From: Candidatus Methylomirabilota bacterium
GTDB taxonomy: Bacteria > Methylomirabilota > Methylomirabilia > Rokubacteriales > CSP1-6
NCBI GenBank assembly: GCA_036002485.1
Contig: DASYTI010000177.1
Location: 1 to 49,702 of the forward strand
Length of the DNA: 49,702 nt
Direction of reading: 5' to 3'
Shown here: in pieces, positions 8,371 through 19,771 of the stretch
Layout: every line of letters starts with the position of its first letter
Position numbering within the stretch: position 1 is the stretch's first letter
Notes under the pieces: generated by a model
Database searches by the model: none
Told to the model about the DNA's origin: nothing
The model's input: only the letters and a program-made list of their open reading frames with translations
Made by a program: the position numbers and the translations under genes

Positions 8371-10020
8371 CTAGAGCCTCAGCCGGGGACTATCGCTGGG
8401 CCGCGAGGGTGAGCGCGAGTCCGCCGTGCCCACCAGAACCTCCTGGCCCTCCTTGAGGTCGGAGGCGAGCACTTCGGTGAAGCTCCCGTCGCTGATGCCC
8501 AGCCGCACCGTGACGGGAACGGGCTTGGCGTCCGGCCCGAGCACGAATACGCGCCCCGAGACGGCCTGGCGACCCGCCCGCGCGTCGGCCATCTCCTTGT
8601 CGTACTTGGCGCGCTGCTCCGACGTCAGGATGGCCCGGATCTGCTCGCGCGAGGCCTCGCGGATCCGCTGGCTCTCGAGGCGGCGCTGATTGTCATTGGC
8701 CCCGGGCGTGGCGAGCGCGCGGATCTTTTCCCGAGTCTCCTGCAGGATGGGCTCGAGCTTCTGCACCTGCTCCGGAGTGAGCCCCAGGGACTTGGTGAGG
8801 CGCTCCCGGATCTCATCGATCGAGGGTTGTGCTGCACCGCCGCCCGCGCCGGCGCCGGGGGCGACGCCTCGCACGGGCACGCTGTCATCGCCGGGCAGGC
8901 GGAAGCGAAGGGCGGAGTTCGGCACCTTGAGGACGGAGTCCTTCTGGTCCACGATGAGGCGCACGTTGGCTGTCATGCCGGGCAGGAGCCTGAGGTCCGG
9001 GTTCCGCGCCGAGATCACGACATTGTAGGTGACGACGTTCTGGAGCACCTGGGGCGCCTTGCGTACCTGCATCACCTCGCCCGAGAAGGTCTGGTTGGCG
9101 AAGGAGTCCACCGTGAAGGTGGCGTGCAGCCCTTCCCGGATGCGACCGACATCGGCCTCGTCCACGTTGGTATCCACCTGCATCTGCGTCAGGTCCTGGG
9201 CGATGGTGAAGAGCGTGGGGGCCTGGAGGCTCGCGGCCACCGTCTGACCGACGTCCACGGTACGCGAGACGACGACCCCGTCCACGGGTGCCCGGATCTC
9301 GGTATGGTCCAGGTCGACCTGGGCTTGTCTGAGACCGGCCTCCTGCTGAACGACGTTCGCGGACGCGGCCTGGAGCTGCGCCTCCACGACGCGCAGCTGC
9401 GCTTGAGCCGATCGAATCTGAGAGGCCTGAGCGTCCTCCTGGGCCTTGGCGGACTCGGCCTGGGCCACGGCGGAGTCATAGGCCGCCTGCGCCGTGTCCT
9501 CGTCGGCCTGCGCGATGAGGCCCCTCTTCCTGAGATCCGTGTTTCTGGTGAGAGTGCGACGGCTATCGAGCACGGCCACCTGGGCCTTGGCGGTCTGCGC
9601 CTTGGCCACGGCCAGCGCCGCCTGGGTGTTGGCGAGATCAGCCCGGGTCTTCTCGACGAGCGCCCGCTGATTGAGGACGTTCGCCTTGGCCGCGTCGACC
9701 TGGGCCTTGGCCTGGGACACCGCGGCCTGGAACTTTTCCGGATCTATCCGGGCCACGAGCTGGTTGCGCTTGACCTGGGAGTTGAAGTCGGCGAAGAGCT
9801 CCTTGATCTGCCCCGAGACCTGGGAGCCGACCTGGACGGTGACGACGGCATTGAGGGTGCCCGTGGCGGAGACGGTGGCCGTGAGCGGCCCCCGCTCAAC
9901 CTTGGCCGAGCGGAAGCGGGGCGTGCTGCCGCGGCTCTGCGCGTAGAACCAGGCGCCGCTGGCCCCCGCGGCCAGCACGACCATGACGACGATGATCCAC
10001 GCACGACGACCCATAGCCAT
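8371..10020 (-). CDS. MacA/HlyD-like periplasmic adaptor with LTxxQ-like insert
   Basis: 549 residues, far longer than MacA (about 370). Residues 8-26 form the membrane anchor. The order is barrel-sandwich half (about 45-95), a long helical hairpin rich in AKAQ repeats (96-235), lipoyl second half [20 protein letters not shown] (242-261), beta-barrel (about 275-375), and membrane-proximal strands at the end (485-535). Residues about 385-483 are an inserted helical segment with a Gly/Ala linker and two LTxEQ motifs (LTPEQ 414-418, LTSEQ 465-469), resembling Spy/CpxP chaperone-like domains. It would join the MacB-type pump to TolC. The extra segment may sense or bind envelope clients; that part is inference. 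Confidence 0.88.
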   Translation of the reverse strand: MAMGRRAWIIVVMVVLAAGASGAWFYAQSRGSTPRFRSAKVERGPLTATVSATGTLNAVVTVQVGSQVSGQIKELFADFNSQVKRNQLVARIDPEKFQAAVSQAKAQVDAAKANVLNQRALVEKTRADLANTQAALAVAKAQTAKAQVAVLDSRRTLTRNTDLRKRGLIAQADEDTAQAAYDSAVAQAESAKAQEDAQASQIRSAQAQLRVVEAQLQAASANVVQQEAGLRQAQVDLDHTEIRAPVDGVVVSRTVDVGQTVAASLQAPTLFTIAQDLTQMQVDTNVDEADVGRIREGLHATFTVDSFANQTFSGEVMQVRKAPQVLQNVVTYNVVISARNPDLRLLPGMTANVRLIVDQKDSVLKVPNSALRFRLPGDDSVPVRGVAPGAGAGGGAAQPSIDEIRERLTKSLGLTPEQVQKLEPILQETREKIRALATPGANDNQRRLESQRIREASREQIRAILTSEQRAKYDKEMADARAGRQAVSGRVFVLGPDAKPVPVTVRLGISDGSFTEVLASDLKEGQEVLVGTADSRSPSRPSDSPRLRL

Positions 10021-10117
10021 GAGACTAACCTGCGAGAGGCTTTATTCCTAGAGCCGGGCTCCGCGCCCGCGACAACGGACTGTCCCAAGTAGCTCTCATG
10101 CCCTCGCGCGCAGGAGC

Positions 10118-10260
10118 GTTCCACTTCGAGCGCCGGCGTCGCCGGCGCAGTTTTAGGATTGCTCGCCTCGGACGGTGGGGCCCCAGCCCCACGACGTCCT
10201 GCGGCTCGCCCTGCATCGGGGGAGGCATCGGAAGGGGGGCGGAGCCCCCCTCCGACCCAT
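10118..10260 (-). repeat. Family A structured intergenic repeat, full copy A2
   Basis: This fills most of the 240-bp gap (10021-10260) between the tolC-like stop and the adaptor gene and abuts the tolC stop. Three hairpins are visible: GCGCCGGC/GCCGGCGC (10130-10137 and 10141-10148), GTGGGGC/GCCCCAC (10175-10181 and 10186-10192), and GGGGGGC/GCCCCCC (10234-10240 and 10244-10250). Compared with copy A3 the middle stem has a paired change (T-A here, C-G there). I see nothing else in 10021-10117 beyond the adaptor's leader. Confidence 0.8.
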
Positions 10261-11913
10261 CTAGCGCCGGCCGAGGAACCGCTCGAGCTGGGCGATGGCG
10301 ATTCGGTAGTTCGCCAGGGCCTGGACCAGGGTGGCCTGGGCCGTGGTCAGGGCGAGCTGCGCGTCGGTCAGCTCGATGATATTGGCCACGCCGGCATCGA
10401 ACCGCCCCTGGCTCAGGCGGAAGTTCTCGTCGGCGGATTCCACGCCCTTGGTGGCCGCGCCGATGGATTCCTCGCTCTGGATGGCCGTGTTGTATGCCTG
10501 CTCCACCTGCTGCCAGATGGTCAGCTCGGTGTCCCGCACCCTCGCTTGCGCGGCGTCCCGCTGGGCCTGGGCCTGCTTGTAGAGCGCGATCTTTCCCCCG
10601 CCATCGAAGATGGTCCAGTTGAGCTGGACGCCGTAGTTGTAGATCTCGTTCATGTCGGCGCGCGCGGCCCCGTAGGTGCCGCTGGCGGTGATGTTCGGGA
10701 AGAAGTTGCGGAATTGCTGCTTGACCGTCTGCTCGGCCTGCTCGAAGCGCGCCTTGATCTGGCGGTACTCGGGACGCCGGGCGAAGGCTTCCGGCAAGAG
10801 CGTCTTCGGATCGAAGTCCACGTGCTGGTAGGCCAGGATGTCCCGGACCCGGGTCGGCGTGTTCACGGGGATGCCCATGAGCGTGTTGAGCGTGGTGCGC
10901 GAGATTACCACGGCATTGAGGGCGCCGATCAGGTTGACCTGGGCCGTGGCCACGTCCACCTCGGCGCGCGTCACCGCGGACTTGGGCTGGGTGCCGACGT
11001 CGAAGAAGCCCTTGGCGCTGCGGAGATTGACGAGGGCCCGCTCGAGGGCCGCCTGGTTGACCTCGACGAGCCGCTCGTTGAGGATCAGATTGAAATAGCC
11101 CGTCTTGACGAGACGCACGCTCTCGTCCTTCTGGATCTCCACGTCCTCGGCCGAAGACTTCGCGCCCGCTTTGGCGGCGGCGGTGGCGGCCAGGGTCTTC
11201 CCGAAGTCCCAGAGGAGCTGCGAGGCGGTCACCGTCGCCGTGGTCGAGAGCGAGTGCGACGTCGTGGTGACGTTGCGGATCTGGGAGAGCGGAGCCAGCT
11301 GGCCGGAAGGGGACGGGCCCGATGAGACGGTCTGCTGCTGGAAGCCGTTCCACTGGCCCGTGAGCTGAGGCAGCTGGGGGGCGAGCTGGATGTAGATGTT
11401 CTGGATCGAGGACTGGTAGTCGCCGATCCGCGCCAGGATGAGCGGCTGATTGTCGAGGGCGATCTTGATCGCCTCCTCGAGCTCAAGCTCTTTGCCCTTG
11501 AGCTCGTCCGGAGTCGGGAAGGCCCGGATGCCGGGGGGCGTGGGCAGCATTTCTCGAATGGGAACCTGGGTCGCAGGGAGGCCCGGGATGGACCCGGTTC
11601 CCGCCGGGGGTCTCGTGGCATCGCTCGGAGGCGTGATCGTCATGGGAGGCGCCGTCACGGGCCCGGACGGCGTGGCAGGACCGGGAGCAGGCGTCGGGGG
11701 GGCGCCCGGCGTGGCCGGCGGCGTACCCGGCAACGTCTGGATGGTGCCCGGGGGAGTCTGGGTGGCGCCCGGCGGCAACTGGGAGCCTCCGGGCGGTATG
11801 ACCTGCGATCCCCCTCCTGGCGGCGGCTGGGTCTGCCCGGCGGCCAGGGAGACACAGAGCGCGGAGCCCAAGAGGGCCAGCACGAGGAGCCTTCGCGGTG
11901 CCCGCCCGCTCAT
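10261..11913 (-). CDS. TolC-family outer membrane efflux protein
   Basis: 550 residues from ATG 11913, which overlaps the RND permease stop (ATGA). Signal peptide at 1-27 (LLVLALLGSALCVSLAAG). Residues about 28-125 are an unusual Pro/Gly/Thr-rich stretch with repeated PPG units. The OEP channel domain follows, with two related halves: LELEEAIKIALDNQPLILA at the start of the first, then long coiled-coil segments rich in Gln/Ala/Glu and a C-terminal LVQALANYRIAIAQLERFLG. It forms the outer-membrane duct for the RND pump encoded upstream and probably also for the MacAB-like system downstream. The Pro-rich spacer is not part of normal TolC proteins. Confidence 0.92.
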   Translation of the reverse strand: MSGRAPRRLLVLALLGSALCVSLAAGQTQPPPGGGSQVIPPGGSQLPPGATQTPPGTIQTLPGTPPATPGAPPTPAPGPATPSGPVTAPPMTITPPSDATRPPAGTGSIPGLPATQVPIREMLPTPPGIRAFPTPDELKGKELELEEAIKIALDNQPLILARIGDYQSSIQNIYIQLAPQLPQLTGQWNGFQQQTVSSGPSPSGQLAPLSQIRNVTTTSHSLSTTATVTASQLLWDFGKTLAATAAAKAGAKSSAEDVEIQKDESVRLVKTGYFNLILNERLVEVNQAALERALVNLRSAKGFFDVGTQPKSAVTRAEVDVATAQVNLIGALNAVVISRTTLNTLMGIPVNTPTRVRDILAYQHVDFDPKTLLPEAFARRPEYRQIKARFEQAEQTVKQQFRNFFPNITASGTYGAARADMNEIYNYGVQLNWTIFDGGGKIALYKQAQAQRDAAQARVRDTELTIWQQVEQAYNTAIQSEESIGAATKGVESADENFRLSQGRFDAGVANIIELTDAQLALTTAQATLVQALANYRIAIAQLERFLGRR

Positions 11914-14900
11914 GCGGTCTCTCCCTGGAGCGACAGTTGGGCCGCGTCTTCCATCCGGCGCGGGAAACGCTCTTCGAGGATGACGTAGAGCGTGGGGATG
12001 AAGAGAAGCGTCAGAACCGTGGACACGGCGAGGCCACCGATGACGGCTCGGGCCAGCGGGGCATTGGCCTCGCTGCCCGTGCCGATCCCGAGCGCCATGG
12101 GGAGGAGGCCCACGAGCGTGGTCAGGCTCGTCATGAGGATGGGGCGGAGCCGGGTGCGGCCGCCCCTGACCACGGCCTCGCGGAGGGGCAAGCCTTGCCG
12201 CCTCAGCTCGTTCATGTACTCGACGAGCAGGACGCCATTGGATACCACGATGCCCACCATCATGATGATGCCCATGAACGACGTGACGTTGAGCGTGGTG
12301 CGCGTGAGGAAGAGCGCCCACACGACGCCGATCATCCCGAGGGGCACCGAGAACATGATGATGAAGGGATCGAGGAGCGAGCGGAACTGGGAAGCCATGA
12401 CCATGTAGACGAGGACGATGGCGAGAGCCGAGGTGAACTTGAGGCTCCCGAACGCCTCGCGCTGCTGCTGGATCTGGCCGCCCATCTGGAAGGTGAAGCC
12501 GGGGGGTACGGGCAAGGCCTTGAGATTGTCCTCGATGTCCTGGGCGATGGCTCCAAGGTCACGGTCTGCGGCCGGCTGGGCGTTGATCTTGATGAGGCGC
12601 TGCTGGTACTTCCGCTCGATCATGACGGGCCCGACGCCCTGCTTGACCTCGGCCACGGCGCCCAGGAGAACCGGCCGGCCCCCTTCACCCATGACAAAGA
12701 GGCGCGACAAGTCCTCGGACGTGGTGCGAAAGGGCTCGTCCAGCTGCACGACGACATTGTATTGGTTGCCGGTTCGGGGATCGGTGAAAATAGACGGGTT
12801 GAGGCTGACGTTGCTGTTCAGCGAGATCAGGGCCGCCTGGGCGATGTCCCGCTGGCTCAGCCCCGCCATGGCCGCCTTCTCCCGGTCAACCACGATGTCG
12901 AACTGCGGATAGTTCTCCTCCCTGCTTATGAAGGGGAAGGTGACGCCCGGCACGTCCTGGATGCTCCGGACGACCTGGCGGGCGGTATCCCTGGCGTCGC
13001 GAAGGTCATAGCCCAGTTGCTCGATCTCGATGGGCTGCTGCGCCCCCGAATTGATGACGCGGCTGACGATGCCGCCAAACTGAATGGTGAAGATCGTTCC
13101 GGGAGACTGCCCGCCGAGCTTTGGACCAATCTCGGCGAAGATTTGCTTGTCTTTCCGGGTCCTTTTGTCTGGGTCGCTCAGATAGACCTGGAGCTGGGCC
13201 GCATGCGGCCCCGTGTTCTGGGAAAAGAGTCCCGACCGGCCCCCGGGCACCCCGATGGATGACACGATGGTCTTGATCTCTCCCGGCCTGGCCGTGGAGC
13301 GAATGACGTCCTCCATCCGCTTGACGATGCGCTCGGTCTCCTCCACGCGGGTCCCGACCGGAGCCCTCACCTGAAGGCGAAACTGGCTTTCGTCCGAGGC
13401 CGGGAAGAACTCGGTTCCCACCGCATTGGGGATGAGATAGATGACGACGGCCGAGGCCGACATCGCGAGGATGCCGCCGATCAGGGCTCGGCGGTGGTCG
13501 AGGGACCACTCGAGGCACCGCTGATACCAGGCGTCGAGCCGCTGGAAGATCTTGCCGCTCCACACGAAGAGCCGGTCGAACCGTCCTCGGAGACTCCGGT
13601 GCTCCGTCATCTCGTGCTCGCTCTTGAGCCACTGCAGGCACAGGAGCGGGGTGACCGTTCTCGAGACCAGGAAGGAGGCGAAGAGCGAGAACGAGATGGT
13701 GAAGGTCAACGGGATGAAGAGCAGCCTCGACTGGCCCTCCAGGAAGACGGTGGGCAGGAAGACGACGATGGTGGTGATGGTGGACACGAAGATCGGCATG
13801 GCCACCTCGCGGGCAGCGTCGAGCACGGCCTTGCGGCGCGGCTTGCCCGGCATGTCGAGGTGACGGTTGATGTTCTCGAGCTCCACGATCGAGTCGTCCA
13901 CGAGACGGCCGACGGCGAGGGCCAGCCCGCCCAGGGTGAAGATGTTGAGGGTCTGGCCGAGGAAGTACATGGCGATGAGGGTCAACAGGAGGGACAGGGG
14001 GATGGCAATCGAGATGATGATGGTCGACACGAAGGAGCGCAGGAACACCAGGATGACCAGGAAGGCCAGGATGGAGCCCATGGCCGCCTCGTGCCAGAGG
14101 CTTTCGATGGACTGGCGGATATAGGTCGACTGGTCGAAACTCAGATTGACGTTGACGCCCGGGGGCACGCCGAGGAGCTTCGGAACGGTGGCCCTGACCG
14201 CGTCCACCACCTCGACGGTGTTCGCTCCCGGCTGCTTGTTGATGCGCAGAAACACCGAACGCTCACCGTTGACGCGGACGATGGAGACCTGGGTCTCCGC
14301 CGAGTCCTCCACCCGCCCGATGTCGCGCAGGCGGATCGGGGTGGTGCCCGTGCGGCGCACGATGATGTCCTCCATGGGCTCGACCACGGAGAACTGGTTG
14401 TTGGTGAACACGTTGTAGTCGAAGGAGCCGACCTTGACGTCACCTGAGGGCAGGAGGAAGTTGGCGTCGTTGACCGACTTGGTGACCTCATTGACCGAGA
14501 GCCCCTTCGAGTAGAGCCGGTCGCGATCCAGGTTGATGGTGATCTGCCGGATCTTCCCGCCGTCCACGCTCGCGGAGGCGACGCCGGACAGCCGCTCGAA
14601 CTGTGGCTCGATGGTGTTGTAGGCCAGATCGTAGAGGGCGCGCTCGTCGAGGCCGCCCCCCGAGACCGTGACCACACAGACCGGGATGTTCGACAGGTCC
14701 GACTTGACGATGAAGGGCTGCTGCACCCCCGGGGGGAGGGTGTTGATGATCTGGTTGATCCGCTGCACCACCTCGGTCAGGGCCGCGTCGATGTCGGTGC
14801 CCCACACGAACTGCACGATGACCAGCGAGAACCCCTGGCGCGAGCGCGACTCGACGTGCTTGACGTTGGCGACGGCCGAGACCGCCTTCTCGAGGGGATA

Positions 14901-15092
14901 GGTGACGCTGCGCTCGATGTCCTGCGCCGAGGCGCCCTTGTAGACCGTGCCCACCTGGATCTGGGGGAAGTTGATGTTGGGAAAGAGGTCGATGGAGATG
15001 CGATTGATGGACGTCATGCCAAGCAAGACGATGGCGAGCGACGCCATCAGCACGGCGATGGCGTTCCGCATGGCCGCCAGGGTCAGCCACAT
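11910..15092 (-). CDS. RND efflux transporter, inner-membrane permease (AcrB/MdtBC-like)
   Basis: 1060 residues, normal for hydrophobe/amphiphile RND pumps. Helix 1 lies at residues 10-28, followed by the family start ISIDLFPNINFPQIQV. Proton-relay aspartates are in LALAVGRLVDDSIVELENI (helix 4). The porter domain has GTEFFPASDESQFRLQVRAP opening the second half. The C-terminal half holds LVYMVMASQFRSLLDPFIIM and GIVVSNGVLLVEYMNELR, then RLRPILMTSLTTLVGLLPMA. It exports drugs or lipophilic compounds in a proton-driven trimer with the adaptor (3-nt gap upstream) and TolC (4-nt overlap downstream). Substrate unknown. Confidence 0.96.
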   Translation of the reverse strand: MWLTLAAMRNAIAVLMASLAIVLLGMTSINRISIDLFPNINFPQIQVGTVYKGASAQDIERSVTYPLEKAVSAVANVKHVESRSRQGFSLVIVQFVWGTDIDAALTEVVQRINQIINTLPPGVQQPFIVKSDLSNIPVCVVTVSGGGLDERALYDLAYNTIEPQFERLSGVASASVDGGKIRQITINLDRDRLYSKGLSVNEVTKSVNDANFLLPSGDVKVGSFDYNVFTNNQFSVVEPMEDIIVRRTGTTPIRLRDIGRVEDSAETQVSIVRVNGERSVFLRINKQPGANTVEVVDAVRATVPKLLGVPPGVNVNLSFDQSTYIRQSIESLWHEAAMGSILAFLVILVFLRSFVSTIIISIAIPLSLLLTLIAMYFLGQTLNIFTLGGLALAVGRLVDDSIVELENINRHLDMPGKPRRKAVLDAAREVAMPIFVSTITTIVVFLPTVFLEGQSRLLFIPLTFTISFSLFASFLVSRTVTPLLCLQWLKSEHEMTEHRSLRGRFDRLFVWSGKIFQRLDAWYQRCLEWSLDHRRALIGGILAMSASAVVIYLIPNAVGTEFFPASDESQFRLQVRAPVGTRVEETERIVKRMEDVIRSTARPGEIKTIVSSIGVPGGRSGLFSQNTGPHAAQLQVYLSDPDKRTRKDKQIFAEIGPKLGGQSPGTIFTIQFGGIVSRVINSGAQQPIEIEQLGYDLRDARDTARQVVRSIQDVPGVTFPFISREENYPQFDIVVDREKAAMAGLSQRDIAQAALISLNSNVSLNPSIFTDPRTGNQYNVVVQLDEPFRTTSEDLSRLFVMGEGGRPVLLGAVAEVKQGVGPVMIERKYQQRLIKINAQPAADRDLGAIAQDIEDNLKALPVPPGFTFQMGGQIQQQREAFGSLKFTSALAIVLVYMVMASQFRSLLDPFIIMFSVPLGMIGVVWALFLTRTTLNVTSFMGIIMMVGIVVSNGVLLVEYMNELRRQGLPLREAVVRGGRTRLRPILMTSLTTLVGLLPMALGIGTGSEANAPLARAVIGGLAVSTVLTLLFIPTLYVILEERFPRRMEDAAQLSLQGETA

Positions 15093-15095
15093 GCG

Positions 15096-16400
15096 CTACT
15101 GGCCTGTCGCCGGCGTCGTGCGAACCTTCTGCCCCTGTCGCACCAGGTCCTTGCCCTGGAGGATGACCTGGTCATGCTCGGCCAGACCCTTGACGATCTC
15201 GATGCCCTTGGTGTCCGCGGCGCCAAGCTGTACCGGTACGGGCTCGACGGCGTTGTTCCTGACCACCATGACGAGGGGCGGGCCATCGCCGATGCGAAGG
15301 GTTTCCATGGGCACCGAAAGCACGCCCTTTCGGACTTCGACCACGGCCTCGACGCGCGCGAACATGCCGGGCTTGAGCCGGGCATCCGGGTTCGGGATCT
15401 CCACCTCGACACCCATGGTGCGCGAGCGGGGGTCGAGGTTGTGGACCACCCGCGCGATGGACCCCGCGAAGACCTCACCCTTGTACGGATCGGCCGTCAC
15501 GCGTACTTCGCCGCCCACCTTCACCCGCCCGATGTCCCGCTCCGGCACCTCGAGCTGAACCTTCACGCTCTTGATGTCCTGGAGGACGATGATGCCCACC
15601 GATGTATTGGTGGTGCTCGAGGACTGCCCGCTCACCGCGGCCCCCTGATCAAGGTTGCGCTGGGCCACGTATCCCGCGAAGGGCGCGAGGAGCCTGGTAT
15701 TGCTGAGATTGGTTTGCGCGAGGGACAACGCCGCCCGGTATGTCTCCACCTGTGCCTGGGCGAGCCGCACCTGGCTTTCCTGGGTGGTGATCTGCACCGT
15801 GGCCAGCCTGACCTGCGCCTCCGCGGCATCCGTCGACGCGGCCGAGGAGTCGGCGGTGGTCCGCGCATTGTCCCAGTCGGCCGCCGCGACCATGCCCTTC
15901 TGAAACAGGGTCTTCATCCGCTCGGCCTGGCGAGCGTCATTGGCGGCGACGGCGCGGGCCTTGGCGAGGTTGGCTCGCTGATTCTCGAAGTTGGCGCGCT
16001 GTCCCTCCAGCGTGGAGCGAGCGACCTCGAGCCCCGCCTGGGACGAAACGAGCGCGGCCCGGGCCTGTTCGGCGGAGGCCCGAAGCTCGAGGTCGTCGAT
16101 CTCGGCCAGGAGCTGGCCCTCCTTGACGAAGTCTCCTCGCTCCACGTGGAGCTTGCGGATATAGCCGGAGACCTTCGAGAAGATCGCGGCCTGCTGGATG
16201 GGCAGGATGTCGGCCGTGAAGGAGAGCTTGACCTCTATGTCACGCCGCTGCGGGGAGATGATACCTACCAAGGGGTCTGGGCGACCCCGGGTCGCGCCGC
16301 GGGCCGGCTGAGCCCGGCTCCAGAGAAGGAGGCCGCTCCCGGTCGCCACGAGGAGGACGATGACGACGACCAGGACGCGATAGCGTCTGAGGAGACTCAT
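15096..16400 (-). CDS. RND efflux periplasmic adaptor (membrane fusion protein)
   Basis: About 434 residues from ATG 16400 (a purine-rich GAGAAGAG precedes it; an upstream ATG at 16478 would add 26 residues without signal character). The membrane anchor RVLVVVIVLLVATGSGLLLW is near the N-terminus. The barrel-sandwich starts at about residue 65, with GYIRKLHVERGDFVKEGQLL, then a helical hairpin, then the second lipoyl half LLAPFAGYVAQRNLDQGAAV, a beta-barrel, and a membrane-proximal domain with VPMETLRIGDGPPLVMVV. First gene of the minus-strand efflux operon and divergent from nrdJ. Confidence 0.94.
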   Translation of the reverse strand: MSLLRRYRVLVVVIVLLVATGSGLLLWSRAQPARGATRGRPDPLVGIISPQRRDIEVKLSFTADILPIQQAAIFSKVSGYIRKLHVERGDFVKEGQLLAEIDDLELRASAEQARAALVSSQAGLEVARSTLEGQRANFENQRANLAKARAVAANDARQAERMKTLFQKGMVAAADWDNARTTADSSAASTDAAEAQVRLATVQITTQESQVRLAQAQVETYRAALSLAQTNLSNTRLLAPFAGYVAQRNLDQGAAVSGQSSSTTNTSVGIIVLQDIKSVKVQLEVPERDIGRVKVGGEVRVTADPYKGEVFAGSIARVVHNLDPRSRTMGVEVEIPNPDARLKPGMFARVEAVVEVRKGVLSVPMETLRIGDGPPLVMVVRNNAVEPVPVQLGAADTKGIEIVKGLAEHDQVILQGKDLVRQGQKVRTTPATGQ

Positions 16401-16510
16401 CTCTTCTCGGGAACCGGAGGGGACAGGATCATCGGCTTTTGGCTGCAACCATTCTATGGATGGCGGGCAAAGAGTCAAGCCCGCGATTCTCCTATGTTAA
16501 GATGAGGTTC

Positions 16511-19324
<2,814 letters not shown>

Positions 19325-19449
19325 GTGCCGGGCCGATGTACTTCGCCATACTTCGTTCTCAGTCGCCCGCGACGCTCAACGTACATACAGGTACGCCTCG
19401 CGCCGCGGGCTCCTTCGGGCCTCGTCTGGCTCGCACCTCGGCCCGGCAC
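19325..19449. repeat. Family B long nested palindrome, short copy B2
   Basis: It begins directly after the nrdJ stop. Outer arms are a perfect 12-bp inverted repeat, GTGCCGGGCCGA (19325-19336) and TCGGCCCGGCAC (19438-19449). An inner stem pairs 19365-19375 with 19400-19410 (one mismatch). The centre 19372-19402 is identical over 31 nt to the centre of copy B1 (23531-23561) and contains GTAC-ATACAG-GTAC. Copy B2 is about 90 bp shorter than B1. The strong dyad could end or protect the nrdJ transcript. Confidence 0.8.
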
Positions 19450-19467
19450 GAGCAGTAGGAGAAGCGC

Positions 19468-19770
19468 GTGTTCAGCGGCGGTGACTACGACGAGGTGGCG
19501 CGCTGGCTCGCGAACTTCGCCACCTCCCATGCCAAGCGCGAAGATCTCCACGCGGAAGTGCGGCTCGACCGTGAGGGCCCGCGCGAGGGCAAGGCCTACG
19601 GGCTGCGCGTCAGGATCGGCGAGCGGCTCTCATCCGAGATCGAGCTGGCCTACCCGGAAGTGAGAGATCGCCGCGGCAGCCTGGCCTGGTGCCAGGCCCT
19701 CGCCGAGCGGATCCGCGGGCTCGTTCGCGACACAGTGGCGCCGGCGGCGGGCCAGCGAAGATCCGCCTAG
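19468..19770 (+). CDS. Hypothetical protein, 100 residues
   Basis: GTG start 19468 with a well-placed AGGAG (19457-19461). The sequence begins MFSGGDYDEVARWLANFATS, has alternating charged and hydrophobic strands (LRVRIGERLSSEIELAYPEV) and ends with a helix AWCQALAERIRGLVRDTVA. It is soluble, with no signal peptide or known motif. Only 1 nt separates it from the permease start (GTG 19772), so the two are co-transcribed. Function not recognised. Confidence 0.7.
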   Translation: MFSGGDYDEVARWLANFATSHAKREDLHAEVRLDREGPREGKAYGLRVRIGERLSSEIELAYPEVRDRRGSLAWCQALAERIRGLVRDTVAPAAGQRRSA

Positions 19771-19771
19771 G

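Noticed and set aside
16401-16510. Cobalamin riboswitch or NrdR box expected upstream of a B12-dependent RNR
   Set aside because: The 110-bp gap is too short for a full riboswitch and no B12-box or NrdR-like pair was found.
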